Part shown: positions 9,278 to 17,278 of the stretch, one piece after another | How positions within the stretch are numbered: position 1 is the first letter of the stretch | Layout: every line of letters begins with the position of its first letter | DNA from: Spirosoma rigui | GTDB taxonomy: Bacteria; Bacteroidota; Bacteroidia; Cytophagales; Spirosomataceae | Assembly (NCBI RefSeq): GCF_002067135.1 | Contig: NZ_CP020105.1 | Coordinates: forward strand, 1,550,001-1,614,000 | Direction: 5' to 3' | Length of the DNA: 64,000 bases | Program-made: the position numbers and the translations under genes | The notes under the pieces: model-generated | Databases searched by the model: none | Told to the model about the DNA's origin: nothing | The model's input: only the letters and a program-made list of their open reading frames with translations

Positions 9278-9877
9278 ATGAAACAATCGATCAATCCCCG
9301 CTTCCTTGTGCTGATGGCCTTCATTGGCTTGATGGCGGCCTTACGCGTTGCCAACTCGGCCGACTTGTCACCGGTGGCGCATTTCACCCCTGTTGGCGCA
9401 ATGGCCCTCTTCGGCGGCTCTTATTTTACAAGTCGCTGGAAAGCCTTCGGTCTCCCGCTGTTGACACTCTGGCTGAGTGACCTGGTCATCAATGTCGTGT
9501 TGCTGGACGGAAAGTACGGCATCATGTACGACGGCTGGTACTGGATCTACGGCATTTTTGCCCTGATCGTCTGGTTTGGCAAGACCCTACTCAAGCGAAT
9601 ATCGGTCAAAAATGTGCTGGCGGCTTCGCTCGTAGCGGCACTGTCGCACTGGCTGCTGGCCGACACGAGCGTGTGGCTGGCGGGTGGTACCGACCTGCGG
9701 ACACAACTGCCCCTGAGCCGGGATTTTGCCGGCTGGCTGCAATGCATCGTGCAGGGTATACCGTATATGCGTAACTTCCTGGCCGGTACGCTGGTCTACA
9801 GCACCCTGCTGTTTGGTGGATTCGAGTGGCTGCAAACGCGCTACCCGAAACTGGCTGTTGTACGTGTACGGTCCTAG
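9278..9877 (+). CDS. DUF6580-like integral membrane protein in the B12 block
   Basis: This 199-residue protein starts 18 bases after the receptor gene, so it is almost certainly co-transcribed under the riboswitch. It has about five to six membrane segments with short loops and a GAMALFGG motif near residue 42. From memory it resembles the family called DUF6580 putative transport protein. Its size and hydrophobicity resemble small substrate-binding (S) components of ECF transporters, but no energising module is in the window. A role in moving corrinoids or precursors across the inner membrane is inference. Confidence 0.7.
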   Translation: MKQSINPRFLVLMAFIGLMAALRVANSADLSPVAHFTPVGAMALFGGSYFTSRWKAFGLPLLTLWLSDLVINVVLLDGKYGIMYDGWYWIYGIFALIVWFGKTLLKRISVKNVLAASLVAALSHWLLADTSVWLAGGTDLRTQLPLSRDFAGWLQCIVQGIPYMRNFLAGTLVYSTLLFGGFEWLQTRYPKLAVVRVRS

Positions 9878-9957
9878 TTGCTGGTACGCGCTCTGATCTG
9901 ATTTGTCATTTTTTTTGCCGGAGCCGTCAACGGTTCCGGCAATCGTATTTATCGCCT

Positions 9958-10920
9958 ATGAAAGCCTGTTCGTTTTTGCCAGCCGCCACCCAGATGGTCT
10001 ATGACATGGGGTTGCAGGAGTTGCTGCACGGCGTTACGTTCGAATGTTCGGAAGAGTCCCGGGCCGAAAAAACCATTCTGGTGCGCTGCGTGCTGGAAGG
10101 ACACAACTATTCCAGCGACGAGATCGATCGTATCTTCTCGGCGTCGAAAGCCGAGGGGCGTAGTCTGTACTACGTGGAAGAAGAAGACCTGCACCGTATT
10201 GCGCCCGATGTGATCTTCACGCAGGATGTGTGCGAAGTGTGCCAGATCGACACCAAGTGTACGCAGGCGGTACTTGACCGGTTACCGGTGCAGCCAACCG
10301 TTGTGCCACTGACGCCACAGAGCCTGACCGACGTGTTTGATACGGCCATCACCATTGCGTCGGCGCTGGGGCACGAAGAGGCCGCTTATCCGTATCTACA
10401 GGGCCTGCGCAACCGGATCGATGTGATCATTGATACGTTACGGGCCAGTCGCGCGTTGCCCAAACGGGTCATGGTGATGGAGTGGGTATCACCTATTTAC
10501 AACTGCGGCCACTGGATTCCGCATCAGATTGCCTACGCCGGGGGCATCGACATGCTGGGTAACCCTTCGGGCGACAGTATTGTGACCAGCTGGGATAAGG
10601 TACGCCGGTACGACCCCGAAGTACTCGTCATTGCACCCTGCGGTTTTACGACGGAACGGACAATGGAAGAGCTGCACTTGCTTCAGCAGCAACCGGGCTG
10701 GAGCGAGCTACGGGCAGTCGCCAGCCAGGCCGTCTACGTGGCCGATTATGACCTGTTCACGCAGCCGTCGGCGGCTACTCTGGTGGGGGGCATCGAATTA
10801 CTGGCGGCTTGTTTCCACCCCGATCTGTTTACCGTTCCGGCCTCCCTACACTATAAAGTCCATCCTGTTTATGCCGACTCGACAAGCGTATGTGCACCTG
10901 GTAACGGGCGGAGCGCGTAG
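9958..10920 (+). CDS. BtuF-like corrinoid-binding protein without signal peptide
   Basis: I chose the ATG at 9958 because the periplasmic-binding-protein fold begins there (MKACSFLPAATQMVY); the frame is open 132 bases upstream without homology. The 320-residue protein matches the BtuF/FhuD-type helical-backbone fold: two lobes and GVTFEC, then HWIPHQIAYAGGIDMLG and VLVIAPCGF. There is no signal peptide or lipobox, so the product should stay in the cytoplasm unless exported another way. A Cys cluster of the form CxxCx5C (DVCEVCQIDTKC) lies near residue 97. The gene overlaps cobU by 50 bases. Confidence 0.85.
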   Translation: MKACSFLPAATQMVYDMGLQELLHGVTFECSEESRAEKTILVRCVLEGHNYSSDEIDRIFSASKAEGRSLYYVEEEDLHRIAPDVIFTQDVCEVCQIDTKCTQAVLDRLPVQPTVVPLTPQSLTDVFDTAITIASALGHEEAAYPYLQGLRNRIDVIIDTLRASRALPKRVMVMEWVSPIYNCGHWIPHQIAYAGGIDMLGNPSGDSIVTSWDKVRRYDPEVLVIAPCGFTTERTMEELHLLQQQPGWSELRAVASQAVYVADYDLFTQPSAATLVGGIELLAACFHPDLFTVPASLHYKVHPVYADSTSVCAPGNGRSA

Positions 10921-11404
10921 CGGAAAAAGCCGCTACGCCCAGGAACTGGCCCGGCAGTGCAGCGACACGCCCATCTACGTAGCAACGGCCAAGATCTGGG
11001 ACGATGACTTTTCCGGGCGTGTTTCCCGCCACCGGCAGGACCGGGGACCCGAATGGACGGTCTACGAAGAACAGCGGACCGTAAGTAGTCTGCCGCTGGC
11101 CGGACAAGTCGTTATGATCGACTGCGTAACGCTCTGGCTGACCAATTTTTTCATGGATACAAAGCAGGATGTTGAGCAGGCGCTGGCCCTGTTTACCCGG
11201 GAGATCGACGCGTTACTGGCGTTGCCGGGCCAGTTCATTATTGTAACGAATGAACTGGGTATGGGGCTTCACGCCGACACCGCCGTTGGTCGGGCGTTCA
11301 CCGATCTGCAGGGTTGGGCCAACCAGTACGTAGCACGCCAGGCCGATGCGGTTACGCTGATGGTAAGCGGCCTGCCCATGCCCGTAAAAACGCCTGCTTT
11401 ATGA
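10871..11404 (+). CDS. cobU: Adenosylcobinamide kinase / phosphate guanylyltransferase
   Basis: The start at 10871 gives a 177-residue protein of the normal CobU length; the open frame before it is only overlap with the preceding gene. It has the P-loop GGARSGKS (residues 13-20), a SRHRQDR segment with the candidate guanylylated His at about 54, the Walker B-like MIDCVTLWLTN, and VTNELGMG. CobU phosphorylates cobinamide and activates it with GTP, the salvage step for scavenged corrinoids. It overlaps the upstream gene and shares an ATGA stop/start with the downstream gene, which indicates a tight operon. Confidence 0.93.
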   Translation: MPTRQAYVHLVTGGARSGKSRYAQELARQCSDTPIYVATAKIWDDDFSGRVSRHRQDRGPEWTVYEEQRTVSSLPLAGQVVMIDCVTLWLTNFFMDTKQDVEQALALFTREIDALLALPGQFIIVTNELGMGLHADTAVGRAFTDLQGWANQYVARQADAVTLMVSGLPMPVKTPAL

Positions 11405-12102
11405 ATAAAACCCTGATGAACTGGAGTGGCGGCAAAGATTCTGCGCTGGCGCTCTGGCATGTACTCCAGCGTGGGCACTATACGGTCGATACGCTCTTCA
11501 CTACGTTGAATGCGGCAAACCGGCGGGTATCTATGCACGGGGTTCGCGAGGAACTGCTCGATGCCCAGGCCCAGCGCCTGCATCTGCCACTGACCAAGCT
11601 GTTTCTGCCCGAAGACACTACCATGGCCGACTACCAGGAACAAATGGGTGCTGCGCTGGAACCGGTAGTCAGCTCGGGTGTTACGCATGCCGTCTTTGGC
11701 GATATATTCCTGGAAGATTTACGAACGTGGCGGGAAACGCAGCTGGCCCGTTGGTCGCTGACGGGCGTTTTTCCGCTCTGGCATGTTTTATCACGTCAGT
11801 TGCTGGACGAGTTCTGGGCTGCCGGGTTTGCTACGATCGTTGTTAGTGTTAACAGCCACTACCTCGACGCGTCCTACTGCGGGCGTGTGCTGGATCAGGC
11901 TTTTGTCGATAGTCTACCGGCCAACGTAGACCCCTGTGGCGAAAACGGCGAGTTTCACACGTTTGTGTATCAGGCACCGTATTTCAGTGCGCCCATTGAC
12001 GTCCGAATCGGGGAAACGGTCGAGAAACAGTATACCTATAAAACCGATAGGGGCGAGGAAATAAAGTCGCTGTACTACTTTACCGACCTTCAGCTAATTT
12101 AA
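11401..12102 (+). CDS. PP-loop ATPase, diphthine-ammonia ligase-like (COG2102)
   Basis: The 233-residue protein begins with a PP-loop (NWSGGKDS, residues 8-14) and has the family signature GENGEFHTFVY near residue 181. Archaeal and eukaryotic members amidate diphthine on elongation factor 2, a modification bacteria lack, so the bacterial role is different. The gene starts inside the cobU stop codon (ATGA) and belongs to the riboswitch block. An ATP-dependent amidation or other nucleotidyl activation of a corrinoid side chain is conceivable but is only inference. Confidence 0.85.
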   Translation: MNKTLMNWSGGKDSALALWHVLQRGHYTVDTLFTTLNAANRRVSMHGVREELLDAQAQRLHLPLTKLFLPEDTTMADYQEQMGAALEPVVSSGVTHAVFGDIFLEDLRTWRETQLARWSLTGVFPLWHVLSRQLLDEFWAAGFATIVVSVNSHYLDASYCGRVLDQAFVDSLPANVDPCGENGEFHTFVYQAPYFSAPIDVRIGETVEKQYTYKTDRGEEIKSLYYFTDLQLI

Positions 12103-12137
12103 ATTGTAGCAGTGGAGTTATTGGTAACGACAGTGCG

Positions 12138-12145
12138 TAGGTTTG
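12138..12145 (+). promoter_or_regulatory. Candidate -7 box before the propeller lipoprotein
   Basis: TAGGTTTG fits TAnnTTTG and lies 28 bases before the ATG. No well-spaced -33 TTG is seen. It may let the lipoprotein be expressed independently of the riboswitch transcript. Confidence 0.35.
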
Positions 12146-12173
12146 TGAGACCAACCAACCGGTTTGATCATTA

Positions 12174-13277
12174 ATGAAGAAACAATGGCGTTACGGAACA
12201 CTCGCGGGATTATGGGCGCTAAGCGTATGGGGCTGTAAAACACCTGATCCGGCACCTTCACCCTATGAATCGGGCGTTTATATCATCAACGCCGGTAGTT
12301 CCTTTGATAACAACGGGTCCATTTCATACCTACCCCGTAACGCAGCAGCGGCATCGACCGATATATTCAATGCCGCGAATGCCCGGCCGCTGGGCGGTGT
12401 CGTTCAGGATTATGCCGAGATTGATGGAAAAGGCGTCGTTCTCGTCGATAATAGCAAAGTCGGGCAGGACAAGGTCGAAATCGTCGAAGCAGGTACGTTC
12501 AAATCGCTGGGCACCGTACAGGCGCCCGACGTGGAGAACCCACGTGCGGTAGTTGCTGCTGGCCCCAACAAGGCCTATGTAAGCTGCTGGGACGCTACCG
12601 GCGACTTCTCGAATTTTTACCCGAAACCGGGCTATGTACTGGTAATCGATCTGGCCTCGCGAACGGTAACCAAGAAAATCCCGGTGACGCGGGGCGCCGA
12701 CCGCATGGTGTTGGTAGGATCAGAAGTATACCTGGGTACGACGGGTGGCGAGCGGGTACTGACGGTGATCGATACCGAAAAGGATGAAGTCCGGCAGCCC
12801 GGCGTAGACGTGGGCGTGAATATTAACCCGGTGGCTGTCGATGCCAATGGCCGGCTGTGGGCCTACGCGGCTTCGGCCAAAGAGATGGTACGGATCAATG
12901 CCGCTACCAAAGCCGTTGACCTCCGGCTCAGAGTTGGCAATGCCGTGAAGTCACCCGCTTCCATTGCGCTGAGCCAGGATAAACAGGTCTTTTATTTCGT
13001 CAACTCCTTCGTCGACTCCAACGACAACCTCCGGGAAAAAGGAGAACTGTACAGTTTCCGCATCACCGACGGTGCCATCCCCGCCACGACGCCCATCGTG
13101 AACCGGTTGTTCAGTGGCCTGGGTGTCGACCCACAATCGGGCCTGCTGTATGCCGGAGTCACCCCGGCCTCTAAACAGGCGGGCTATGTACTGCGGTACC
13201 GTCCTAACGGCAACGGCGTCGTACTGGTCGATTCGGTGAAGGCCGAGATTGCGCCTTCCAAATTTTTCTTTCGGTAA
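12174..13277 (+). CDS. Beta-propeller surface lipoprotein, BtuG-like candidate
   Basis: The 367-residue protein has a signal peptide with a Cys at residue 21 (VWGC; Trp at -2 is atypical for a lipobox). A chain of YncE/DUF5074-type propeller blades follows, with SGVYIINAGS at the start, and phrases such as VLVIDLASRTVTKKI and LTVIDTEKDEV. Its length and location at the end of a B12 block match BtuG, the lipoprotein that caps BtuB and binds B12 tightly in Bacteroides. The match to BtuG is inference from fold and context. A terminator follows. Confidence 0.8.
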   Translation: MKKQWRYGTLAGLWALSVWGCKTPDPAPSPYESGVYIINAGSSFDNNGSISYLPRNAAAASTDIFNAANARPLGGVVQDYAEIDGKGVVLVDNSKVGQDKVEIVEAGTFKSLGTVQAPDVENPRAVVAAGPNKAYVSCWDATGDFSNFYPKPGYVLVIDLASRTVTKKIPVTRGADRMVLVGSEVYLGTTGGERVLTVIDTEKDEVRQPGVDVGVNINPVAVDANGRLWAYAASAKEMVRINAATKAVDLRLRVGNAVKSPASIALSQDKQVFYFVNSFVDSNDNLREKGELYSFRITDGAIPATTPIVNRLFSGLGVDPQSGLLYAGVTPASKQAGYVLRYRPNGNGVVLVDSVKAEIAPSKFFFR

Positions 13278-13283
13278 TAGAAA

Positions 13284-13319
13284 GAGCCCTGTCAGCGTCT
13301 ACGACGAATGGCAGGGCTC
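13284..13319. terminator. Terminator hairpin between convergent genes
   Basis: An 11-base stem (13284-13294 with 13309-13319, one G-U pair) with a 14-base loop lies just after the propeller gene stop and before the end of the convergent phosphate transporter gene. No long T-tract is present on either side. Confidence 0.55.
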
Positions 13320-13347
13320 GATTGCAGGGCTACTTCGTTACCGGCAA

Positions 13348-14769
13348 CTACAGCAGCCAGCGGAAGAAAATATAGAGCGTGAACGACAGCAGAACGGAAA
13401 CGGGCAGGGTCAATACCCAGGCGAGGGCAATGTTCCGCACCGTACTGGCCTGTAAGTTCTTGATACCTTTGTTCGCCACCATACTTCCAGCAATACCGGA
13501 CGACAGGACGTGGGTGGTACTAACCGGTAATTTCAGCATGGAAGCTACACCGATCATGGTAGCCGCCGTCAACTCGGCCGAAGCACCCTGTGCGTAGGTC
13601 AGGTGCTGCTTTCCGATCTTCTCACCGACTGTTACCACGATCCGGCGCCAGCCGATCATTGTGCCCAGACCAAGTGACAGCGCAATCATCAGAATAACCC
13701 ACAAAGGCGCATAATCGGTGAAGCGCCGTAAACCGCTTTCCTCGTTCAGGTTGGCTTTCAGCGTCGACAGTTGCGCGGCACTCAGATTAGCGCCTTCGTC
13801 TTCAACGATCTTGTTCATGTTACTGGTGATCAGCAACAAGTCGCTCCGAACGTCCAGGCGTTTAGCCTGAGGGATTTTGTCATCGGTAGTGGGGTTGCTG
13901 ACCAGTTGGTCCAGTTCTCGCAGTTCAGTACGGGTGCGGGCCAGCCGGGCGCGGTTGATGGTCGTTAGCTGGTTGGAATCCAGGGCCGCGATGGTCTGCT
14001 GAATGCCGCTGATGTTTCCTTTCAGCAACTGCGGGTCGAGGTCGGATTTAACTGCGAACTGGAAGGGAACAATACCAATCAGGATCAGCATGACCAGGCC
14101 CACGCCTTTCTGACCGTCGTTGCTACCGTGGAAAAAGCTGACCAGCGAACAGGTGGCAATCAGAATAGCCCGTATCCAGGTTGGTGGGGGCGAGTTTTTC
14201 TTGGGCTCCTTGAACAGCTGATCTTTTGTTTCAGCGGGGACCAGCCGCCGGATCATAAACATGATGATAATAACGAGACTGAAACCCAGTAGGGGTGACA
14301 GTAACAGGGCATAGCCGGTCTCGATGGCTTTTTCCCAGTTAACGGCGGCTCCTTCTTTGTTTTCGGGCAGGGTAGCAAAAGCCAGACCAACGCCCAGGAT
14401 AGAACCAATAAGAGTATGTGAGCTGGAACTTGGCAGGCCAAAATACCAGGTGCCCAGGTTCCAGACAATGGCGCTGAGCAGAAGCGCAAGTACCATGGCG
14501 ACACTGTGGTAGACGTTCTGATCGACCAGTAGCTCGACCGGCAGCAGGTTAACAATACCCATGGCCACGCCAATACCACCCAACAAAACACCAGTGAAGT
14601 TGCAGATACCCGACCAGACAACGGCAATCGTTGGCCGGAGGGAGTTCGTATAGATAACGGTGGCTACGGCGTTGGCCGTGTCGTGAAAACCATTGACAAA
14701 TTCGAAAGCGCAGGCAGCAAAGAGGCTGATAAACAAGAGGATAAAAACATCCGTTTCTAATCCAAACAT
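13348..14769 (-). CDS. pit: PiT-family inorganic phosphate transporter
   Basis: The ATG at 14769 begins 473 residues that start at the first membrane segment; an upstream in-frame extension lacks family character. The PiT signatures are present: FVNGFHDTANAVAT near residue 25 and the C-terminal partner GASAELTAATMIG. There are about ten to twelve membrane segments and a large hydrophilic, coiled-coil-like central loop (about residues 225-340), as in many Bacteroidota PiT proteins. It should import phosphate with a cation. A candidate promoter (CAAAAGTA on the plus strand) lies at 14827-14834. Confidence 0.93.
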   Translation of the reverse strand: MFGLETDVFILLFISLFAACAFEFVNGFHDTANAVATVIYTNSLRPTIAVVWSGICNFTGVLLGGIGVAMGIVNLLPVELLVDQNVYHSVAMVLALLLSAIVWNLGTWYFGLPSSSSHTLIGSILGVGLAFATLPENKEGAAVNWEKAIETGYALLLSPLLGFSLVIIIMFMIRRLVPAETKDQLFKEPKKNSPPPTWIRAILIATCSLVSFFHGSNDGQKGVGLVMLILIGIVPFQFAVKSDLDPQLLKGNISGIQQTIAALDSNQLTTINRARLARTRTELRELDQLVSNPTTDDKIPQAKRLDVRSDLLLITSNMNKIVEDEGANLSAAQLSTLKANLNEESGLRRFTDYAPLWVILMIALSLGLGTMIGWRRIVVTVGEKIGKQHLTYAQGASAELTAATMIGVASMLKLPVSTTHVLSSGIAGSMVANKGIKNLQASTVRNIALAWVLTLPVSVLLSFTLYIFFRWLL

Positions 14770-14826
14770 GAGGTGGGTGTCTTCTGTGGTTAGGCGAACG
14801 GCAGGTCCGTAAGCCGATGATTGCCA

Positions 14827-14834
14827 CAAAAGTA
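14827..14834 (-). promoter_or_regulatory. Candidate -7 box for the phosphate transporter
   Basis: On the minus strand this reads TACTTTTG, a full TAnnTTTG match, about 58 bases before the ATG at 14769. The rest of the 279-base spacer 14770-15048 shows nothing else I can assign. Confidence 0.5.
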
Positions 14835-15048
14835 CAGTAAACAATCCATAGCCATATTACCAAATTGTTAAGTAGAGTAGCGGCTCTCCGCGGCTGTCAC
14901 GCGTCCGTAATTCCCGTCATGCAGGCACCAGCTCACTTTGCCGGGCTAACAATGAGACCGGGGGAGAGCTGGAACTGTATGGAAATAGTCGTTAGAGGTA
15001 GGGTAAGGAATTTAATAAGGCTGGGTGAAGACGCGACGGGTTGCGTTC

Positions 15049-16098
15049 TTACTTTTTGCCCGCCAGCTGGCCGCAAGCGGCATCGATGTCTTTGCCACGG
15101 CTTCGCCGGACGTTCACCGTTACGCCTTTTTCCTCCAGATAACCGGCAAACCGATCCAGTGTTTGTGGATCGGTATTTTTGAAATTGGCTTCGGCGATGG
15201 GGTTATATTCAATGATATTCACCTTGGCCGGTACGCGCTTCGTAAACTTCCAAAGCTCCTGCGCGTCCTGCAGCGTATCGTTGAAATTATAGAAGAGGAT
15301 ATACTCGAAGGTAATCCGGGTGCCGGTTTTCCTGTAGAAATACGTCAGTGCGTCACCCAAAGCTTCCAGCGTATTGCTTTCGTTGATGGGCATGATCTGA
15401 TCGCGCTTCAGATCATTGGCCGCGTGCAGCGACAGGGCGAGGTTAAATTTCACCGCGTCATCGCCGAGCTGCCGGATCATCTTGGCAATACCCGCCGTCG
15501 ATACCGTAATTCGTTTCGGCGACATACCCAGGCCATCGGGCGAAGTGATCCGGTCGACCGATTCGAGGACGTTTTTGTAATTCAACAGGGGTTCGCCCAT
15601 CCCCATATATACGATGTTGGTCAGGGGGGCGTCGTAATTCTCTTTGGCCTGCCGGTCGATGGCTACCACCTGGTCGTAAATTTCCGCTGCGTCGAGGTTG
15701 CGTTTCCGGTCCATATAGCCCGTAGCGCAGAACTTACACGTCAGCGAGCAACCCACCTGACTCGATACGCAGGCGGTCATTCGATCCAGATCGTCGTTGC
15801 GTAACGCCGGGATCAGCACACCCTCAACCAGGTTGCCATCGAACAGTTTGAACGACGATTTAATAGTACCATCATTACTTTTCTGCTGCTGGTCGACGCT
15901 CAGTGGCCGTATCTCGAAATTGGTATTGAGCAGCTCGCGCGTGGGCAGCGACAGGTTTGTCATCTGCTCAAACGAGTGCGCCGACTTTTTCCAGAGCCAT
16001 TCATGCACCTGTTTCGCCCGAAAGCCCTGCTCGCCGTTTTTCACGAGCCAGTCCTTGAGTTGACTGGCGTTGAGCTTGCGTATGTCCTGTTTTCCCAT
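15049..16098 (-). CDS. rlmN: Dual-specificity 23S rRNA/tRNA adenine-C2 methyltransferase
   Basis: The ATG at 16098 gives 349 residues, the normal RlmN length. The radical-SAM cluster motif CxxxCxxC is at C117, C121 and C124. The two further catalytic cysteines of the family correspond to C110 (TACVSSQ) and C342 (DAACGQL). Other conserved phrases include MGMGEPLLNY and NLALSLHAA. The enzyme methylates A2503 of 23S rRNA and A37 of some tRNAs in the cytoplasm. It appears to be last in a yqeY-cvpA-rlmN transcript, with repeat-containing spacers. Confidence 0.96.
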   Translation of the reverse strand: MGKQDIRKLNASQLKDWLVKNGEQGFRAKQVHEWLWKKSAHSFEQMTNLSLPTRELLNTNFEIRPLSVDQQQKSNDGTIKSSFKLFDGNLVEGVLIPALRNDDLDRMTACVSSQVGCSLTCKFCATGYMDRKRNLDAAEIYDQVVAIDRQAKENYDAPLTNIVYMGMGEPLLNYKNVLESVDRITSPDGLGMSPKRITVSTAGIAKMIRQLGDDAVKFNLALSLHAANDLKRDQIMPINESNTLEALGDALTYFYRKTGTRITFEYILFYNFNDTLQDAQELWKFTKRVPAKVNIIEYNPIAEANFKNTDPQTLDRFAGYLEEKGVTVNVRRSRGKDIDAACGQLAGKK

Positions 16099-16117
16099 TT
16101 TTGACTGAGTGACGAAT

Positions 16118-16128
16118 TGATTGGGTGA
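16118..16128 (+). repeat. TGATTGGGTGA motif, copy 1
   Basis: An 11-base motif in the spacer upstream of rlmN. The same motif recurs at 16744-16754 and, inverted, at 16782-16792 in the next spacer of the same operon. Confidence 0.7.
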
Positions 16129-16197
16129 ATGGCTGTAGAGGCTACGTCTGCTGTTAACCACACGATCGTTTCCAATGCCCACCCAACCACGCATGCA

Positions 16198-16725
16198 CTA
16201 ATTAATTTCGGCCCGCCATTTCTTACCGGCTTCAAGGCCCTGAGGTACCCAGACGGCGGCTTTGTCCATTACTTTCGGAGCAATGGGCCGGATGTAAGGA
16301 TACAGAAAGGCCCCTTCAACCTGGCGGGGGGGCATTTTAACCCCCATATAGCTGAACAGCCAAAGAATCACACTAATTCCAAAGACCCACGTAAAAACCC
16401 CAACGGTAGCCCCCGCCACGCTGTCGAAGGTGCCGAGGATCGTAAATTTCAATGACCGCCGGATGGCAAAGCCCATCTGGTTGATCATGTAAACCGTCGG
16501 AAAGAAAATAACCGAGAACCCCATCCAGGGCAGCAGCTTGCGGGCAAATTCACGACTGATGTACGGGCTGAGCAAATCGATACCGAATGCCAGAAATTTA
16601 AAGCCCACAATCATAGCCACAATAAAGGCAATGACCGCCACGATCTCCACGAGGAGACCTTTGCGATAACCATTGAAGGCTCCCCAGGCGAGGGGAATGA
16701 ACATGAGCAGGTCGAGCGTTGTCAA
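16198..16725 (-). CDS. CvpA family membrane protein
   Basis: The 175-residue protein has four membrane segments and the CvpA-type start (LDLLMFIPLAWGAFNGYRKGL) with the conserved Gly-Arg/Lys-Lys-Gly turn. CvpA-like proteins sit in the inner membrane and are linked to envelope stress and, in enterobacteria, to colicin V export; the exact role is unsettled. The gene lies between yqeY and rlmN on the same strand, with short spacers of about 75 and 100 bases, so co-transcription is likely. Confidence 0.85.
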   Translation of the reverse strand: MTTLDLLMFIPLAWGAFNGYRKGLLVEIVAVIAFIVAMIVGFKFLAFGIDLLSPYISREFARKLLPWMGFSVIFFPTVYMINQMGFAIRRSLKFTILGTFDSVAGATVGVFTWVFGISVILWLFSYMGVKMPPRQVEGAFLYPYIRPIAPKVMDKAAVWVPQGLEAGKKWRAEIN

Positions 16726-16743
16726 AGGGCGAGAGAGGGTGCA

Positions 16744-16792
16744 TGATTGGGTGAGTGAGCGAATGAGTCAATAGCGGCAATTCACCCAATCA
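16744..16792. repeat. Inverted TGATTGGGTGA pair in the yqeY-cvpA spacer
   Basis: TGATTGGGTGA at 16744-16754 and its exact complement at 16782-16792 can form an 11-base stem. The 27-base loop between them is a degenerate GAGT/GAAT tetramer tract. It fills most of the 75-base spacer between two collinear genes. Confidence 0.7.
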
Positions 16793-16800
16793 CGCAATCA

Positions 16801-17250
16801 CTAATTTAATAGCTGCCGAACCATTGCCGAGATAGCTTTGCCATCGGCCTGACCAGCCAGTTCTTTGGAGGCAATGCCCATGACCTTACCCAGATCCGAC
16901 GGAACCGATGCCCCCACACGGGTCATGATCGCCTGCAGTTTTGCCTTCAATTCATCGTCCGACAGTTGGCTGGGCAGATACTTCTCAATTACGGCGATTT
17001 CAGCTTCTTCAACGGCCAGAAGATCAGGACGGTTTTGCTGCCGGTAAATGTCGGCCGAATCTTTGCGCTGCTTGACGGCTTTGATGAGCACCTTCATTTC
17101 GTCGTCGGGTTTCAGCTCACCCGTACCGCCTTCTTTCGTTTCTTCGAGGAGGATCAATGATTTGACCGCCCGCAGGGCGCGAAGTTTGTCCTGGTCGCGG
17201 GCCAGCATAGCCTGTTTTATATCGGCGTCAATTTGTTGCTTGAGAGACAT
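16801..17250 (-). CDS. yqeY: GatB/YqeY domain protein
   Basis: The 149-residue protein matches stand-alone YqeY proteins over its whole length: an N-terminal helical bundle (LKQQIDADIKQAMLARD), the KYLPSQLSDDEL segment, and the C-terminal VMGIASKELAGQADGK. It resembles the tail domain of GatB, which binds tRNA, and so may act on tRNA or protein synthesis. No biochemical role is settled. It is the first gene of a likely yqeY-cvpA-rlmN operon, preceded by a leader with a hairpin (17279-17310) and a candidate promoter at 17330-17337. Confidence 0.9.
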   Translation of the reverse strand: MSLKQQIDADIKQAMLARDQDKLRALRAVKSLILLEETKEGGTGELKPDDEMKVLIKAVKQRKDSADIYRQQNRPDLLAVEEAEIAVIEKYLPSQLSDDELKAKLQAIMTRVGASVPSDLGKVMGIASKELAGQADGKAISAMVRQLLN

Positions 17251-17278
17251 TGTGTGTAATGAGCGAAAGGGTGAATGA

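Noticed and set aside
12138-12145. Internal promoter as proof that the propeller lipoprotein is outside the riboswitch unit
   Set aside because: The -7 box is only one element without a well-placed -33, and the spacer has no terminator. I keep the gene with the B12 block.
15025-15804. Plus-strand frame of 259 codons
   Set aside because: It is entirely antisense to rlmN, which is a certain gene.
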